From: Paramecium sonneborni
Lineage: Eukaryota > Ciliophora > Oligohymenophorea > Peniculida > Parameciidae
NCBI GenBank assembly: GCA_905182985.1
Contig: CAJJDN010000138.1
Location: forward strand, 221,603 to 285,602
DNA length: 64,000 bases
Direction of reading: 5' to 3'
The position numbers and the translations under genes are program-made. Under the pieces are notes generated by a model. The model ran no database searches, was not told the DNA's origin, and saw only the letters and a program-made list of their open reading frames with translations. Positions 37,750-47,886 of this stretch are shown here, piece by piece; positions within the stretch are counted from its first letter, which is position 1; each line of letters begins with the position of its first letter.

Positions 37750-38653
37750 ATGAATACCTAAAAAGAGTTAAGGGATGTAGTATTTGAAAAGGAAGAAATA
37801 GAAAAGGAAAACTCCTTTACTTATAGTGAACCTCACTACATGGCAGATAATGAATAAGTAAATAGATTATGATTATATTTGAATTAGGAAGAAGAATTAT
37901 AAGAAGAGATTCAATTACCTGTTTATTCACCTTAGTAGTTATCACATTTCAAAAGACCAAAACCAATTATTTTTGATGAATTCAATCTTGATGAAGATCC
38001 CAAAAAAAAAGTATGTATATAATGGGAATGTACTACAGCAGAATAATCAGAAATGCTACCAATGGGAGATTTAGAGAGATTAGCTGATATGCTCTAACGT
38101 GAAAATTAAAAGAAATATTCATACCCCAAGGATTTGCCTGCTCCCTCTAACGTTGACAATCATTTTGATGAATTGAATATGCGTTTCATACCATCACAAA
38201 AATAAGATGAATTTGTTTCAAACTATGTTAAGGGAGATGATTTATTAAGAATCAAAGTTGGATTGTGTGATGATATCTTAAATGATGAAGAAACACTCAA
38301 ATTTGAAGATTGGGTTGAATAATTATGTACTTCAACTAATCATGAATCACTTAAAGAAATGGCTAGAAAATAAAAAGTCAAACGATATCTAGAAAAAAAA
38401 CACAATCGAACTTATGAAAAGAAAGTTCATTATCATATTAGATAAAAAGTTGCTGAAGAAAGATTAAGAGTCAAGGGTAGGTTTGTAACTTGGGGATAAG
38501 TAATTAAATTATCATATATTTATTTAGGCAATCAAAATGTTGAATGAAAAAGACACCAAGAAATCATGGAGCTATAATGACTATACTAAAATCAAGAGCT
38601 TACTAAATGAAAAGTTTGGAGCTGTGAAAAGTGAAAAGTCATTTAGATTCTGA
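37750..38653 (+). CDS. CCT-motif (CONSTANS-type) protein
   Basis: 281 residues with introns 37858-37887 and 38500-38527. An acidic, Glu/Asp-rich N-terminal two thirds lacks recognised domains. Residues about 205-250 form a CCT motif: ARKQKVKRYLEKKHNRTYEK, then KVHYHIRQKVAEERLRVKGR, then F. This matches the plant/algal pattern R-x5-RY-x2-K-x2-R-x-[FY]-x-KK-x2-[RH]Y...RVKGRF. In plants CCT motifs mediate nuclear import and DNA or NF-Y binding. No B-box zinc finger or response-regulator domain is present. A transcription-related role is inferred. Confidence 0.8.
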
Positions 38654-39514
38654 TTGTTTACAAACACTTGTGTATTTTAATATATTGTATTTCCAAATCG
38701 TTTTTTATATTATATTTTTTCTCTTTTCTTTTTGATATTCTTCAATTATAATTAAATTACTTAACATAATATTTATCTTTTTTTCTTTTATTTATTTCAT
38801 ATTTTTAATCTCATTTCATTAAAACTTAACTCCATGCTTTTTTTAAATATGTAACAAAAAAAATAAATTCCATTTCTTAAATTAAAATTAGATATCTATA
38901 ATATTGAAATAAATTAATTTTAAAAAAATAATTTTAAAAATTTTCATATAAATATATATTAATATAAATGCATAATTTTAAATTGTTTTGATAGATAGTA
39001 ATTTTTAGATTATAAGATTATCTATTTTATTTAATAATTTTAAAGAAATTTAGCTTGACTCTTGTTCAAAATGAAGATTAAAAAGGAGATAAAATAAAAA
39101 TAGTTTGATTATGAACTTTTAATTTAATAAAATTGAATTTAAAAATAGAATTATATATTTGGATAAATATAATAATTTGTTAATTTTAAAATGAATTTTT
39201 GGATGGATAAGAATAATAATTAAAAGATTTTTGGGTAAATTGAAGCATTATAAAAAGATTGATAAAGTAGTTAGAGACAATAAAAAGATTTGTGAATGAA
39301 ATTAAGTTTAATAGGAAATGGTGATTGGTGAATAAAAACATAAAGTGAATTGGATGAATATAAAAATAAAACAAAGAAATTATAAAATTAATTAAAAAAA
39401 ATAAAAGTAAAAAAATGAATAAGACTTAAGGGGGTAGATGAAAAAATAATAGTGAAATTGGACTTATGAGTGTGATATGTAGATGTGAATATAATAATAA
39501 TTTTAATACCTTTA
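38654..39514. other. intergenic, no gene recognised
   Basis: A+T-rich. Frames in both strands are short or are broken by TGA, without family signal. Confidence 0.4.
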
Positions 39515-40234
39515 ATGAAGGTGAGCTGTTTCTTAAACTTACCTTCGTATTAATCTGATCTTTTAGAAAATAGAGATGGATGCCAAAATGAAGTTAGTGA
39601 GACAAAGAGTAGTCAAAGGACAAGTAATAGAAGTGAGAAGGATTTTAGTTAAAAAGTAAGTTTATAAGAAGGAAGTAAGAAGACAGAAGGGATGAAGAAA
39701 AGAATAAGTAAAGAATAAGGTTAAAATGGAATAAAGAATTAAGGACATTGGAGTAATGAAGAACATTAGATATATGTTAAATTTTTAGAGTAGCATCATA
39801 GTACATGCATGGAGAGTTAATAAAATCGTAAGAATAACAAAATCTTTAAACTGATGTCATAAACAATAGGAACTAGATCTCCATCTTAATGTAGGTAAAA
39901 ATTAATAAAATGTAGGTCCCACCATCAGAAATTTAATCCTTACACATTAGCAGGATAAAAGAGGAATAAGAGAAACAAGAGAAGAATGAGTATTTAGAAT
40001 GATGGAGAGAATTATATGAATTCGATGGGAAAGAGTGTAATAGAATTTAATACACCAATGGTGAAACCAATATTAAGTATAAATGTTAAATATTGAGATG
40101 AATGTTATGATGAGTGTAATGATTACATTTCAAATTATGAGGATTCACGTCCTTAATTACAAAATTATTGTTGTAACTCCAATTAGGATCATGAATATGG
40201 AAATAGATGGGATCATGATTCATACCTCTATTGA
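39515..40234 (+). CDS. SANT/Myb-like DNA-binding protein
   Basis: 225 residues with two 21-nt introns (39895-39915 and 40077-40097). The second ends GAG and removes an in-frame TGA. A charged N-terminus leads into one SANT/Myb repeat at residues about 85-150: GHWSNEEHQIYVKFLEQH, then NNKIFKLMSQTIGTRSPSQC, then RSHHQKFNPYT. The tryptophan/hydrophobic spacing and the terminal RSHHQKF resemble the SHAQKYF-type single-Myb factors of plants and protists. A nuclear DNA-binding role is inferred. The C-terminal tail is Asp/Asn/Tyr/Cys-rich. Confidence 0.8.
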
Positions 40235-40314
40235 ATAAGTTTGCATAAAATATTCGATTTGTTTATAAAATTATTATATTATAATAATAATAATAATTAT
40301 TATAAACAATATAA

Positions 40315-41541
40315 TCATTCATCTGTAGTATCAGTTTAATCATTATAACAACAATACTCAGAAATCACATCTCCACAGGCAGATTCTGCTTCTTATAATT
40401 CTAATTCATCGAGACCTTCTTGCATAAACAAATGTAAATAGGCTCGCTTTTGAAAAAGAGTTCTGAATTGCTGTTATAATATATTAAGTTTAATTCCCAT
40501 TCCAGTATGATGATTTATTGTAAAAGCCATCAATTCACATTGTTTTTATTTTATTGGACAAATTGTATAAGTGATTGGATCAGCAATCCACTTTACGAAT
40601 TGAATTTCATCTGAAGTAATTGTTTATTTAAATTCTTATTGAACTTAAAAAATATCTGTGTCTCCATAAATCATTATTTATTATGCTAAAAATACACCTG
40701 AAGATAATGACATCGAGAAAGTTTAATTTCTTTTTGAATAGATTTCTTTACTTACTTATAAAAGACTTGGAGTATTTATATATGAAAATAATGGAGCCAA
40801 TGAAATTGTATAACAATGTAATTTTGGAAATGGAGTAATATTTGTTTAAATCTTATAAAAGTTTGAATTTGAATATGAATTATGACGAAAAGATTTGTAG
40901 ATCCCATCCATTGCAAATCCTAATAATTAATTATATGTTTCAAAACTTTGATCATAAATAAACATATTCTCTGTCATTTATTGTAATGAATCATTATCAA
41001 AGTAAAATCCCATATTGTAATTATAATTTAAATGCATTAAACCTAGTAGACAATTATATGGATAAATAACACTATTCTCATTCTTTGAAGGATAAATAGA
41101 AATGTTAATCTTTGAACAATCAAAAAAATGATCACTTGTATAATATACTAATTTAGCTCCAATTCCTGATCCTGTACCACCATTTATTGAATGAATTAAT
41201 TAAACTGCTTAAACTCCATCACATTATTCTTATTCTTTTCTAACCCTCTCTACAATTTCATCAAATAGATCATTCTAACCATAATAACCACTTGCAAATG
41301 TCAAACATTTCCCATTCTTTCCATAAATAAAATTATTTGGATCATAATACTATAAATTCTTATTCCCACTAATCTTATCTAATGTAGTCTCTTCACTATC
41401 TACCAATATTGTTCGAGGAATTTCTTTACGAAAAAACTTTTAGTCCAATTTCTCACCACTATCCTCTATCATTTGGTTCCATATAGCATTTCCTATTTGA
41501 TTTCCACTTTACCCTACTTAAATTGTAATTATTTATTTCAT
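40315..41541 (-). CDS. divergent tubulin superfamily member
   Basis: 408 residues, intronless. The N-terminus has ITIQVGQSGNQIGNAIW, as in beta-type tubulins. The tubulin/FtsZ signature is present (IHSINGGTGSGIGAKL), as is VIYPYNCLLGLMHL matching the VEPYN region. The GAGNNWA loop (T3) is replaced by FASGYYGQN. The chain is about 40 residues short of canonical tubulin, and the acidic Glu-rich tail is replaced by YNDQTDTTDE. It is not alpha, beta or gamma. Paramecium has several minor tubulins (delta, epsilon, eta, theta, iota, kappa), and this could be one. I infer a basal-body or specialised microtubule role. Confidence 0.88.
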
Positions 41542-41625
41542 TAATTCATTTATTAATTCAACTCATGCACTCATTATTATTATTCAAACATAAATAAGAT
41601 CTAGAAATCTAAAGGGCTTATAAAT

Positions 41626-42092
41626 ATGAACAATCCTTAAAAACTAAGGAATTATAAAAATATTAAATCCTATTAAAATCTTGTGAAAGAATGTTATCAA
41701 ATAGATAAATGCAAAAAAAAATAGGCTTAGTCAACTTAATGTCCTTAAGCATGAATAAAATCCTCAACAATTTTAATTATAAGAAACAGAAGCTATTCAT
41801 AATCGATATCTCAATTCTCTATCAATTAAGCCCTTAAATTGAACTCTTTACAGATGCTTATCAAAAATTGATATTGATGTAAAAAATACTTAATATTACA
41901 AGAAGAAACTTGAAAATTAATAAAATATGAAGCTAAAATCTAAAATGTTCATGAAATACAAATAATGTAATGATAAGAATTATTCAACTAATATAAATTA
42001 AGACTTCAAACCTAATAGATCAAATAATCACTTCATAGTCAATAAAAGCTTAATTTACAAGTAATTATTGTTTAATTTGTGTTAGAAAATTC
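41626..42092 (+). pseudogene. protein-like frame broken at an A9 run and by one TGA
   Basis: ATG 41626 reads LVKECYQIDKCKKK up to nine A residues (41713-41721). After a +1 shift it continues EAIHNRYLNSLSIKPLN, then TGA at 41840, then TLYRCLSKIDIDVKN and a Lys/Asn-rich stretch. This looks coding but is broken twice. The same sequence recurs in duplication B copy 2 (about 42825-43291). It may be a sequencing-error-affected gene or a decayed one. Function unknown. Confidence 0.35.
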
Positions 42093-42171
42093 AAAACAAA
42101 AATAATATGCCAAATTACAACATTTTTCATTATCTATTGAGTTTATTATTTATTTTAATTGTTTGTAAATA

Positions 42172-42449
42172 ATGTCATAAGCTGATCCACTATTAAAACT
42201 AAGATTAAAACAATAACGAGAGTTGTAGCATCTAATGGAATACGAAAAAAAATTAAAAGATAAGGAAATTAGAAATTCGCAACTGTTATTGAAAAAAAAA
42301 GAGAAATTTTAAGACATCTCATTGAAACAATTAAAATTTAAAGAAGATTTAAAATAAAAGGCTGAATAAAAAAGAATTGAATTTGAAAAAAATCTAAGTC
42401 AAGCCAAAATGATTGAATTAGAATAATTAAAAGTTAAGATATATTTTTA
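42172..42449 (+). pseudogene. coiled-coil gene first exon, truncated duplicate
   Basis: Identical to the start of the gene at 43371, cut at the N just after intron 1 begins. Part of duplication B. Confidence 0.85.
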
Positions 42450-42450
42450 N

Positions 42451-42740
42451 ACAATTTCATCAAATAGATCATTCTAACCATAATAACCACTTGCAAATGT
42501 CAAACATTTCCCATTCTTTCCATAAATAAAATTATTTGGATCATAATACTATAAATTCTTATTCCCACTAATCTTATCTAATGTAGTCTCTTCACTATCT
42601 ACCAATATTGTTCGAGGAATTTCTTTACGAAAAAACTTTTAGTCCAATTTCTCACCACTATCCTCTATCATTTGGTTCCATATAGCATTTCCTATTTGAT
42701 TTCCACTTTACCCTACTTAAATTGTAATTATTTATTTCAT
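42451..42740 (-). pseudogene. tubulin gene 5' end, truncated duplicate
   Basis: The first about 97 codons of the divergent tubulin (complete copy at 40315-41541), cut at the N. Part of duplication B. Confidence 0.85.
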
Positions 42741-43648
42741 TAATTCATTTATTAATTCAACTCATGCACTCATTATTATTATTCAAACATAAATAAGATC
42801 TAGAAATCTAAAGGGCTTATAAATATGAACAATCCTTAAAAACTAAGGAATTATAAAAATATTAAATCCTATTAAAATCTTGTGAAAGAATGTTATCAAA
42901 TAGATAAATGCAAAAAAAAATAGGCTTAGTCAACTTAATGTCCTTAAGCATGAATAAAATCCTCAACAATTTTAATTATAAGAAACAGAAGCTATTCATA
43001 ATCGATATCTCAATTCTCTATCAATTAAGCCCTTAAATTGAACTCTTTACAGATGCTTATCAAAAATTGATATTGATGTAAAAAATACTTAATATTACAA
43101 GAAGAAACTTGAAAATTAATAAAATATGAAGCTAAAATCTAAAATGTTCATGAAATACAAATAATGTAATGATAAGAATTATTCAACTAATATAAATTAA
43201 GACTTCAAACCTAATAGATCAAATAATCACTTCATAGTCAATAAAAGCTTAATTTACAAGTAATTATTGTTTAATTTGTGTTAGAAAATTCAAAACAAAA
43301 ATAATATGCCAAATTACAACATTTTTCATTATCTATTGAGTTTATTATTTATTTTAATTGTTTGTAAATAATGTCATAAGCTGATCCACTATTAAAACTA
43401 AGATTAAAACAATAACGAGAGTTGTAGCATCTAATGGAATACGAAAAAAAATTAAAAGATAAGGAAATTAGAAATTCGCAACTGTTATTGAAAAAAAAAG
43501 AGAAATTTTAAGACATCTCATTGAAACAATTAAAATTTAAAGAAGATTTAAAATAAAAGGCTGAATAAAAAAGAATTGAATTTGAAAAAAATCTAAGTCA
43601 AGCCAAAATGATTGAATTAGAATAATTAAAAGTTAAGATATATTTTTA
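42451..43648. repeat. direct duplication B, copy 2
   Basis: Second 1,198-nt copy. It continues into unique sequence at 43649 with the complete coiled-coil gene. Confidence 0.95.
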
Positions 43649-44227
43649 TATTTTAGCAATCACAACTTTAAGTTAATAAAACTATTGAAAGTGTTATGAA
43701 ATTTGAAAATGAATATTAAAAAGAGCAATTTGATGTTTTACTTAAAAAAAAATCAGAACACAATCATTAAATTGAATAAGTTTTGGAGAATAATAAAAAA
43801 ATATAAACAAAAAAATTAAAAGATTATAGTCAATCTTTGGATGCAAAATTTAAATCCTCCTAAGACGTATAAATTATAATAATTATTCTATAGTTACAAG
43901 AGAATTTGAATAAACAGTTAAGTGACAGATAAAAGTAAGAATAATAAAAAATATAAACTTATTTCAAATAAGTTGAAGAATAATAAACAAATTTATAAAA
44001 AGAGAGAATGAAAAAAGGAGAAATGTTTGATGAAAAACTAGATAAAGTAGAAAAATTGAAATAAGAAAAAGAAAAAGAATTGAAAGAAAGATAAAGACTT
44101 AGATTAGAAGCTGAAAAATAAAAAGAATTGTTAAATAAAGAGTTTTAAGAAGAAATTGTGGTAATAAATTACAAATATCTTTAAGAAAATGTAAAAGTCA
44201 AATTTTCGCAAATAGCTGATATCGTGA
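43371..44227 (+). CDS. coiled-coil protein
   Basis: 259 residues with introns 43632-43656, 43867-43893 and 44161-44185 (the last ends AAG). It starts MSQADPLLKLRLKQQRELQH and is heptad-rich throughout (KQLKFKEDLKQKAEQKRIEF), ending EEIVKMQKSNFRKQLIS. Without the third intron the frame runs on into the next gene. With it, a TGA follows at once and the total is an exact codon number. A cytoskeletal coiled coil is likely; no specific family is recognised. Confidence 0.75.
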
Positions 44228-44279
44228 ACAATAATTTCATAAATTATATATACTCATTATAAATATAATATATTATTAT

Positions 44280-45758
44280 ATGTAAATTAGAAGACCATTA
44301 ATTTAGAAAAAAGACCTTAGAAAAGATTTCAAGAAATAAGAATAAAATCTACCAGATTTATCTGATAAATTTAAGAAGGTTTTTGAAATTTGTGGAGATG
44401 AAATAATATCTTACCTCAATAAAAAAGAATAATTGCAATTAAGATCAGGTTATATTTCATTTTAACTTTTAGCTTGTAGAATTTCATTTTATATGGTGTA
44501 AAGCTATTAAGTATGGAATATGATGATTTTTGATAGTGATCAAATTAGCTAAGCTACAACAAATGATTCAAATATGAAAGAAAGCTTTTTGAAAAATTCA
44601 TTTTATTCTAAGGTAGGAAAATCACGTCCATCAACTCAAGAGACAATATAGAAAGAATAATGGTTGGTTAAACCTGTAAATTATAATCCACCTTAGAAAA
44701 AGTTATTATTTTTAAAAAATAAAAATAAGATTGAAGATAATATCCTTGTATTATGTTAAATTTAAATTAGTCTGATGAAGATCTTAAATAAACTATCACA
44801 ATTTGGACACTTAATTTAAATAGTCTTGAAAAATAAATAAACATTGCAAAAATATAAACTGACAGTTTTATTTAAGAAATCACATTATGGACTGATCACA
44901 TAAATTTATTGCAGGAATTTTAGAAAGAATATTAACTTGAACATGTTAGTAAAATCCTTTAGTTATTGAAATAAAAATCTATAATAGATGTGAGTTTAGA
45001 TAGGAAGAGAAAAATCATATAAGATATCTTTAACTTATTATTAAATGATTTTGAACTAAAAAAAAATTATTCAATTGATATTTAGATACTAAAACCTGTT
45101 TGTCAAAGATTGTTATAAGTTAAGTTAGCAGACTTTTAATAAGAGATTCCAAATCAATTATGGCCTAAAATAGATTAGATTTAAAATTAATTTGATAAGA
45201 TTTTTAATATAAGGAAAGAATTCTTTTTTATGAAATTATTTTAGATAACTTAAAAAATATTTTCTATTAATTTAAGTTGGATAGTTGATTTTTCAAAATA
45301 TGAATTAAATCTTAGTTTATTAGAATAATTTTAATAGTTTCTAATATAATTAGTAAAATTATCATTTTCTATCACTAGATTTAAAGACATTCTTTTGGAG
45401 AAAAAAAATTTAATTAAAATTAAATTCAACATTCATAAAATGAACTTTATTTTTAGACTTACAAAAAATCAATAGATGATATAGTGAAAATGCTAAAGCT
45501 TAATAAAAAACTTTATGATAGCTAAAGAGAAAACCTCTAAGTATAAACAATGTTATAAAATTACAAACAATAAACTTTTGATTAATTTTAAGAAAAGCAA
45601 TAATGGGCTTAAATTTATGTAATAAACTTACTATTAATTAGAAAACTTGGAAAGAAAAATATTAAAACATAAAAAAATTATAGTAAGATGAACCAGAATC
45701 ACAAGAAGGAATAAGTTTTGGGTTTTTTTAGACTAAAATGAGTTGGAGTATATAATGA
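44280..45758 (+). CDS. large helical protein, unknown
   Basis: 468 residues with introns 44748-44770, 45353-45378 and 45619-45641. It starts 52 nt after the preceding coiled-coil gene. The N-terminus is basic (MQIRRPLIQKKDLRKDFKKQ). The rest is rich in Leu/Lys/Gln/Asn with repeated amphipathic helices. The C-terminus is FQEKQQWAQIYKTWKEKYQN followed by an acidic PESQEGISFGFF segment. A further in-frame 24-nt intron candidate (from about 44447) cannot be decided. No catalytic or membrane features. Function unknown. Confidence 0.65.
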
Positions 45759-46143
45759 TAAGATTTTTACATTAAATTTCAAAATTACTATTTCTTTTAA
45801 ACTGAACTTAGTGGTCTAACTTTAGATGACTATCTATTTTATGATTCTATAACAATCCTAGTTTAATAGTATTTTCTGCTTTCCAATTATATTTTTATAA
45901 AGCATAATCACGTTCTTTAATATATCTTAAAAGTTGAAATTTTACCTCTTTAAACTTAAGCTAACTGTTACTGTTGATTTATAATTGATTAATTATTATT
46001 CTAAAATATTAAATAATTAAAATTTAATATTATTAATAACTACAAAAAATTTAAATAAAAACTGTGTTTTAATTTATCTTAGTTCACAGTAACTTACTCA
46101 TAAACTTCACTTATCATTTCTTTTAGTTTATTAGCATAAAACC
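45759..46143. other. convergent intergenic region
   Basis: A+T-rich spacer between converging genes. A protein-like stretch (about 46092-46140, minus) could extend the next gene. Confidence 0.35.
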
Positions 46144-47030
46144 TCACAGTACTAAATCTATAGACATAAAGTTAATTGAATCCAATTAATTATAATCAAT
46201 TTCTAATATAATTTAGCTTGATGATTATCTCAATTATTTAGTAGCTGTTTTATTAGTTTTTTCAATAGTTGTTACACTATTAGTATCAAGAAAATGAAAT
46301 AAACTTTATTAACTATAAAATAAATTGATACTTTTTATGCTTAATTTTATTTGGCAAATTAGATTTATCTTATTTAGGAATGCTAAATGATTTAATCCTC
46401 CATTATATCCTCCAGTTTCATTTTTATCAATAACTTTGCCTTAACTGATTATAATATCATATAAATCTAACAATTCATCTACAATTTAATTAATTTAAGA
46501 TCTAAAATTTAATTAATTTAATTAAATTACTTTTATTTCTCTCTATATTTTTTGAATTAAGTAAGAAAATTCTCAATTTTATCCACTTTTGCACTTAACT
46601 ATTATTCATACTGAAATTTATATTGATCCAAAGATTTATGATATTCATTTTTAATGATTCCTACGCTTTTAGTGAATTCCTATTCAATTTCTATTTTGAT
46701 TTATTTTTTTACTTAGACTAACATTTTTGATTAAAGCTTTTATTAATTTTTAAAAATTGTAAGATCTTAAGTATTTTTGGCAGAGAGTCTTCCTAGATCA
46801 ATATTTAATCCTAATAGTCTTTATAATTCTTGAAACCTTTTTTTCTATTTTATATTCTTCAATTTCATCTTTCAATTTTTGATTTCTTTTTCTTATTGTA
46901 CATTAATTTAAGTATCAAAACCTAACATAGATTATTTTTTTAGCTTAGATTAATAGTCTAACTTATAAATAAATAATGGATGATTTTGAAAATTCATAAA
47001 GCTTCTTGCTATTGAATTTATTGTTATCAT
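46144..47030 (-). CDS. coiled-coil protein, frame uncertain
   Basis: It starts MITINSIARSFMNFQNHPLF at 47030. A coiled coil follows (SAKNTQDLTIFKNQQKLQ, EIEQEFTKSVGIIKNEYHKS), then IVDELLDLYDIIISQGKVID and NGGLNHLAFLNKINL. Joining these needs frame changes near 46872 (an in-frame TGA) and at a T7 run (46838-46844). Either two short introns were missed or the sequence has homopolymer errors. Coordinates are approximate. The protein type (coiled coil) is secure, but exact exons are not. Confidence 0.5.
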
Positions 47031-47638
47031 CTTCTTTATTGTAAAGCATTTTATATACAAATAAATTTATTCAACACCTTGGTTTCAATTATCAAATGTT
47101 TTTATTTTTCCTAGCAACCAATGTTAAAATTTTTATATATTTATTCAATTTCTTCTTTACAACTAAACTTTTAATTCAAACGTATACAAAATATTCTAAT
47201 TTGGAAATCTATTAGGTCAATAAATTAAAGATAATAAATAAAAATCTAACTAAGAATTTAATAAATAATATCAATGATAAAAGAAAAATTTCGAAAAAAA
47301 TAGTCTTTTCTCAGATATATTAGTAAACTATAAAATAATTATTTAATTTATTTTTATTTAACAACAAATCCTATCATTTTAAAAAAAAACTTATTTTTTC
47401 TTCTCCAATTCCAAAAATTAAATAAAACTTTGTATTTAAATTTACAATGAATGATTTTTGCTATTTGAGTTATAAATGATGAATACACAATAAATATTCC
47501 AAGGAATAGAATTTAGATAATTTACTAAAATATATAAGATGATAAAATTTTGTTAGAATTAAAAACTTCTAAAATATCAATCATCTTTAAACAATAAGAA
47601 CAAAAATTTTAAATAAAGAAATTATTACAAATATTTAT
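47031..47638. other. intergenic, no firm gene
   Basis: A Gln/Lys-rich open frame from about 47470 runs in frame toward 47887, but its composition is like spacer DNA. Not called. Confidence 0.3.
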
Positions 47639-47800
47639 ATGAGTAGTAATTAAAAGTTTATTCAAAATTAAGAAATTAAATTTAAAGTGCTGAATTTTTT
47701 AGATAATAGTTTTAACGGATTTTTAAGTAAGATAGAAGAATAAGTTAGTAATTGAAAAAGGGTATAGTTAGTTAATAATAAAATAAATGGAAGTAAATGA
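47639..47800 (+). CDS. possible 45-residue protein
   Basis: ATG 47639 reads MSSNQKFIQNQEIKFKVLNF then LDNSFNGFLSKIEEQ. A 24-nt intron (GTTAGT...TATAG, about 47733-47756) then leads to LVNNKINGSK and TGA. Unspliced, it ends after VSN. Sequence quality looks coding and helical. No family is recognised, and its short length leaves doubt. Confidence 0.4.
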
Positions 47801-47886
47801 TTATATATAAATTGGATAAAGTTCATATACAAATTATAAAGTATTCGTTTTTAAAGAGAATTGATAAGCATTAATATTAATATATT

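Larger units (their letters stand above)
41252..42449. repeat. direct duplication B, copy 1
   Basis: 1,198 nt repeated at 42451-43648 with no difference that I noticed. It is separated only by the N at 42450. It contains the 5' third of the tubulin gene and the first exon of a coiled-coil gene. Confidence 0.95.
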
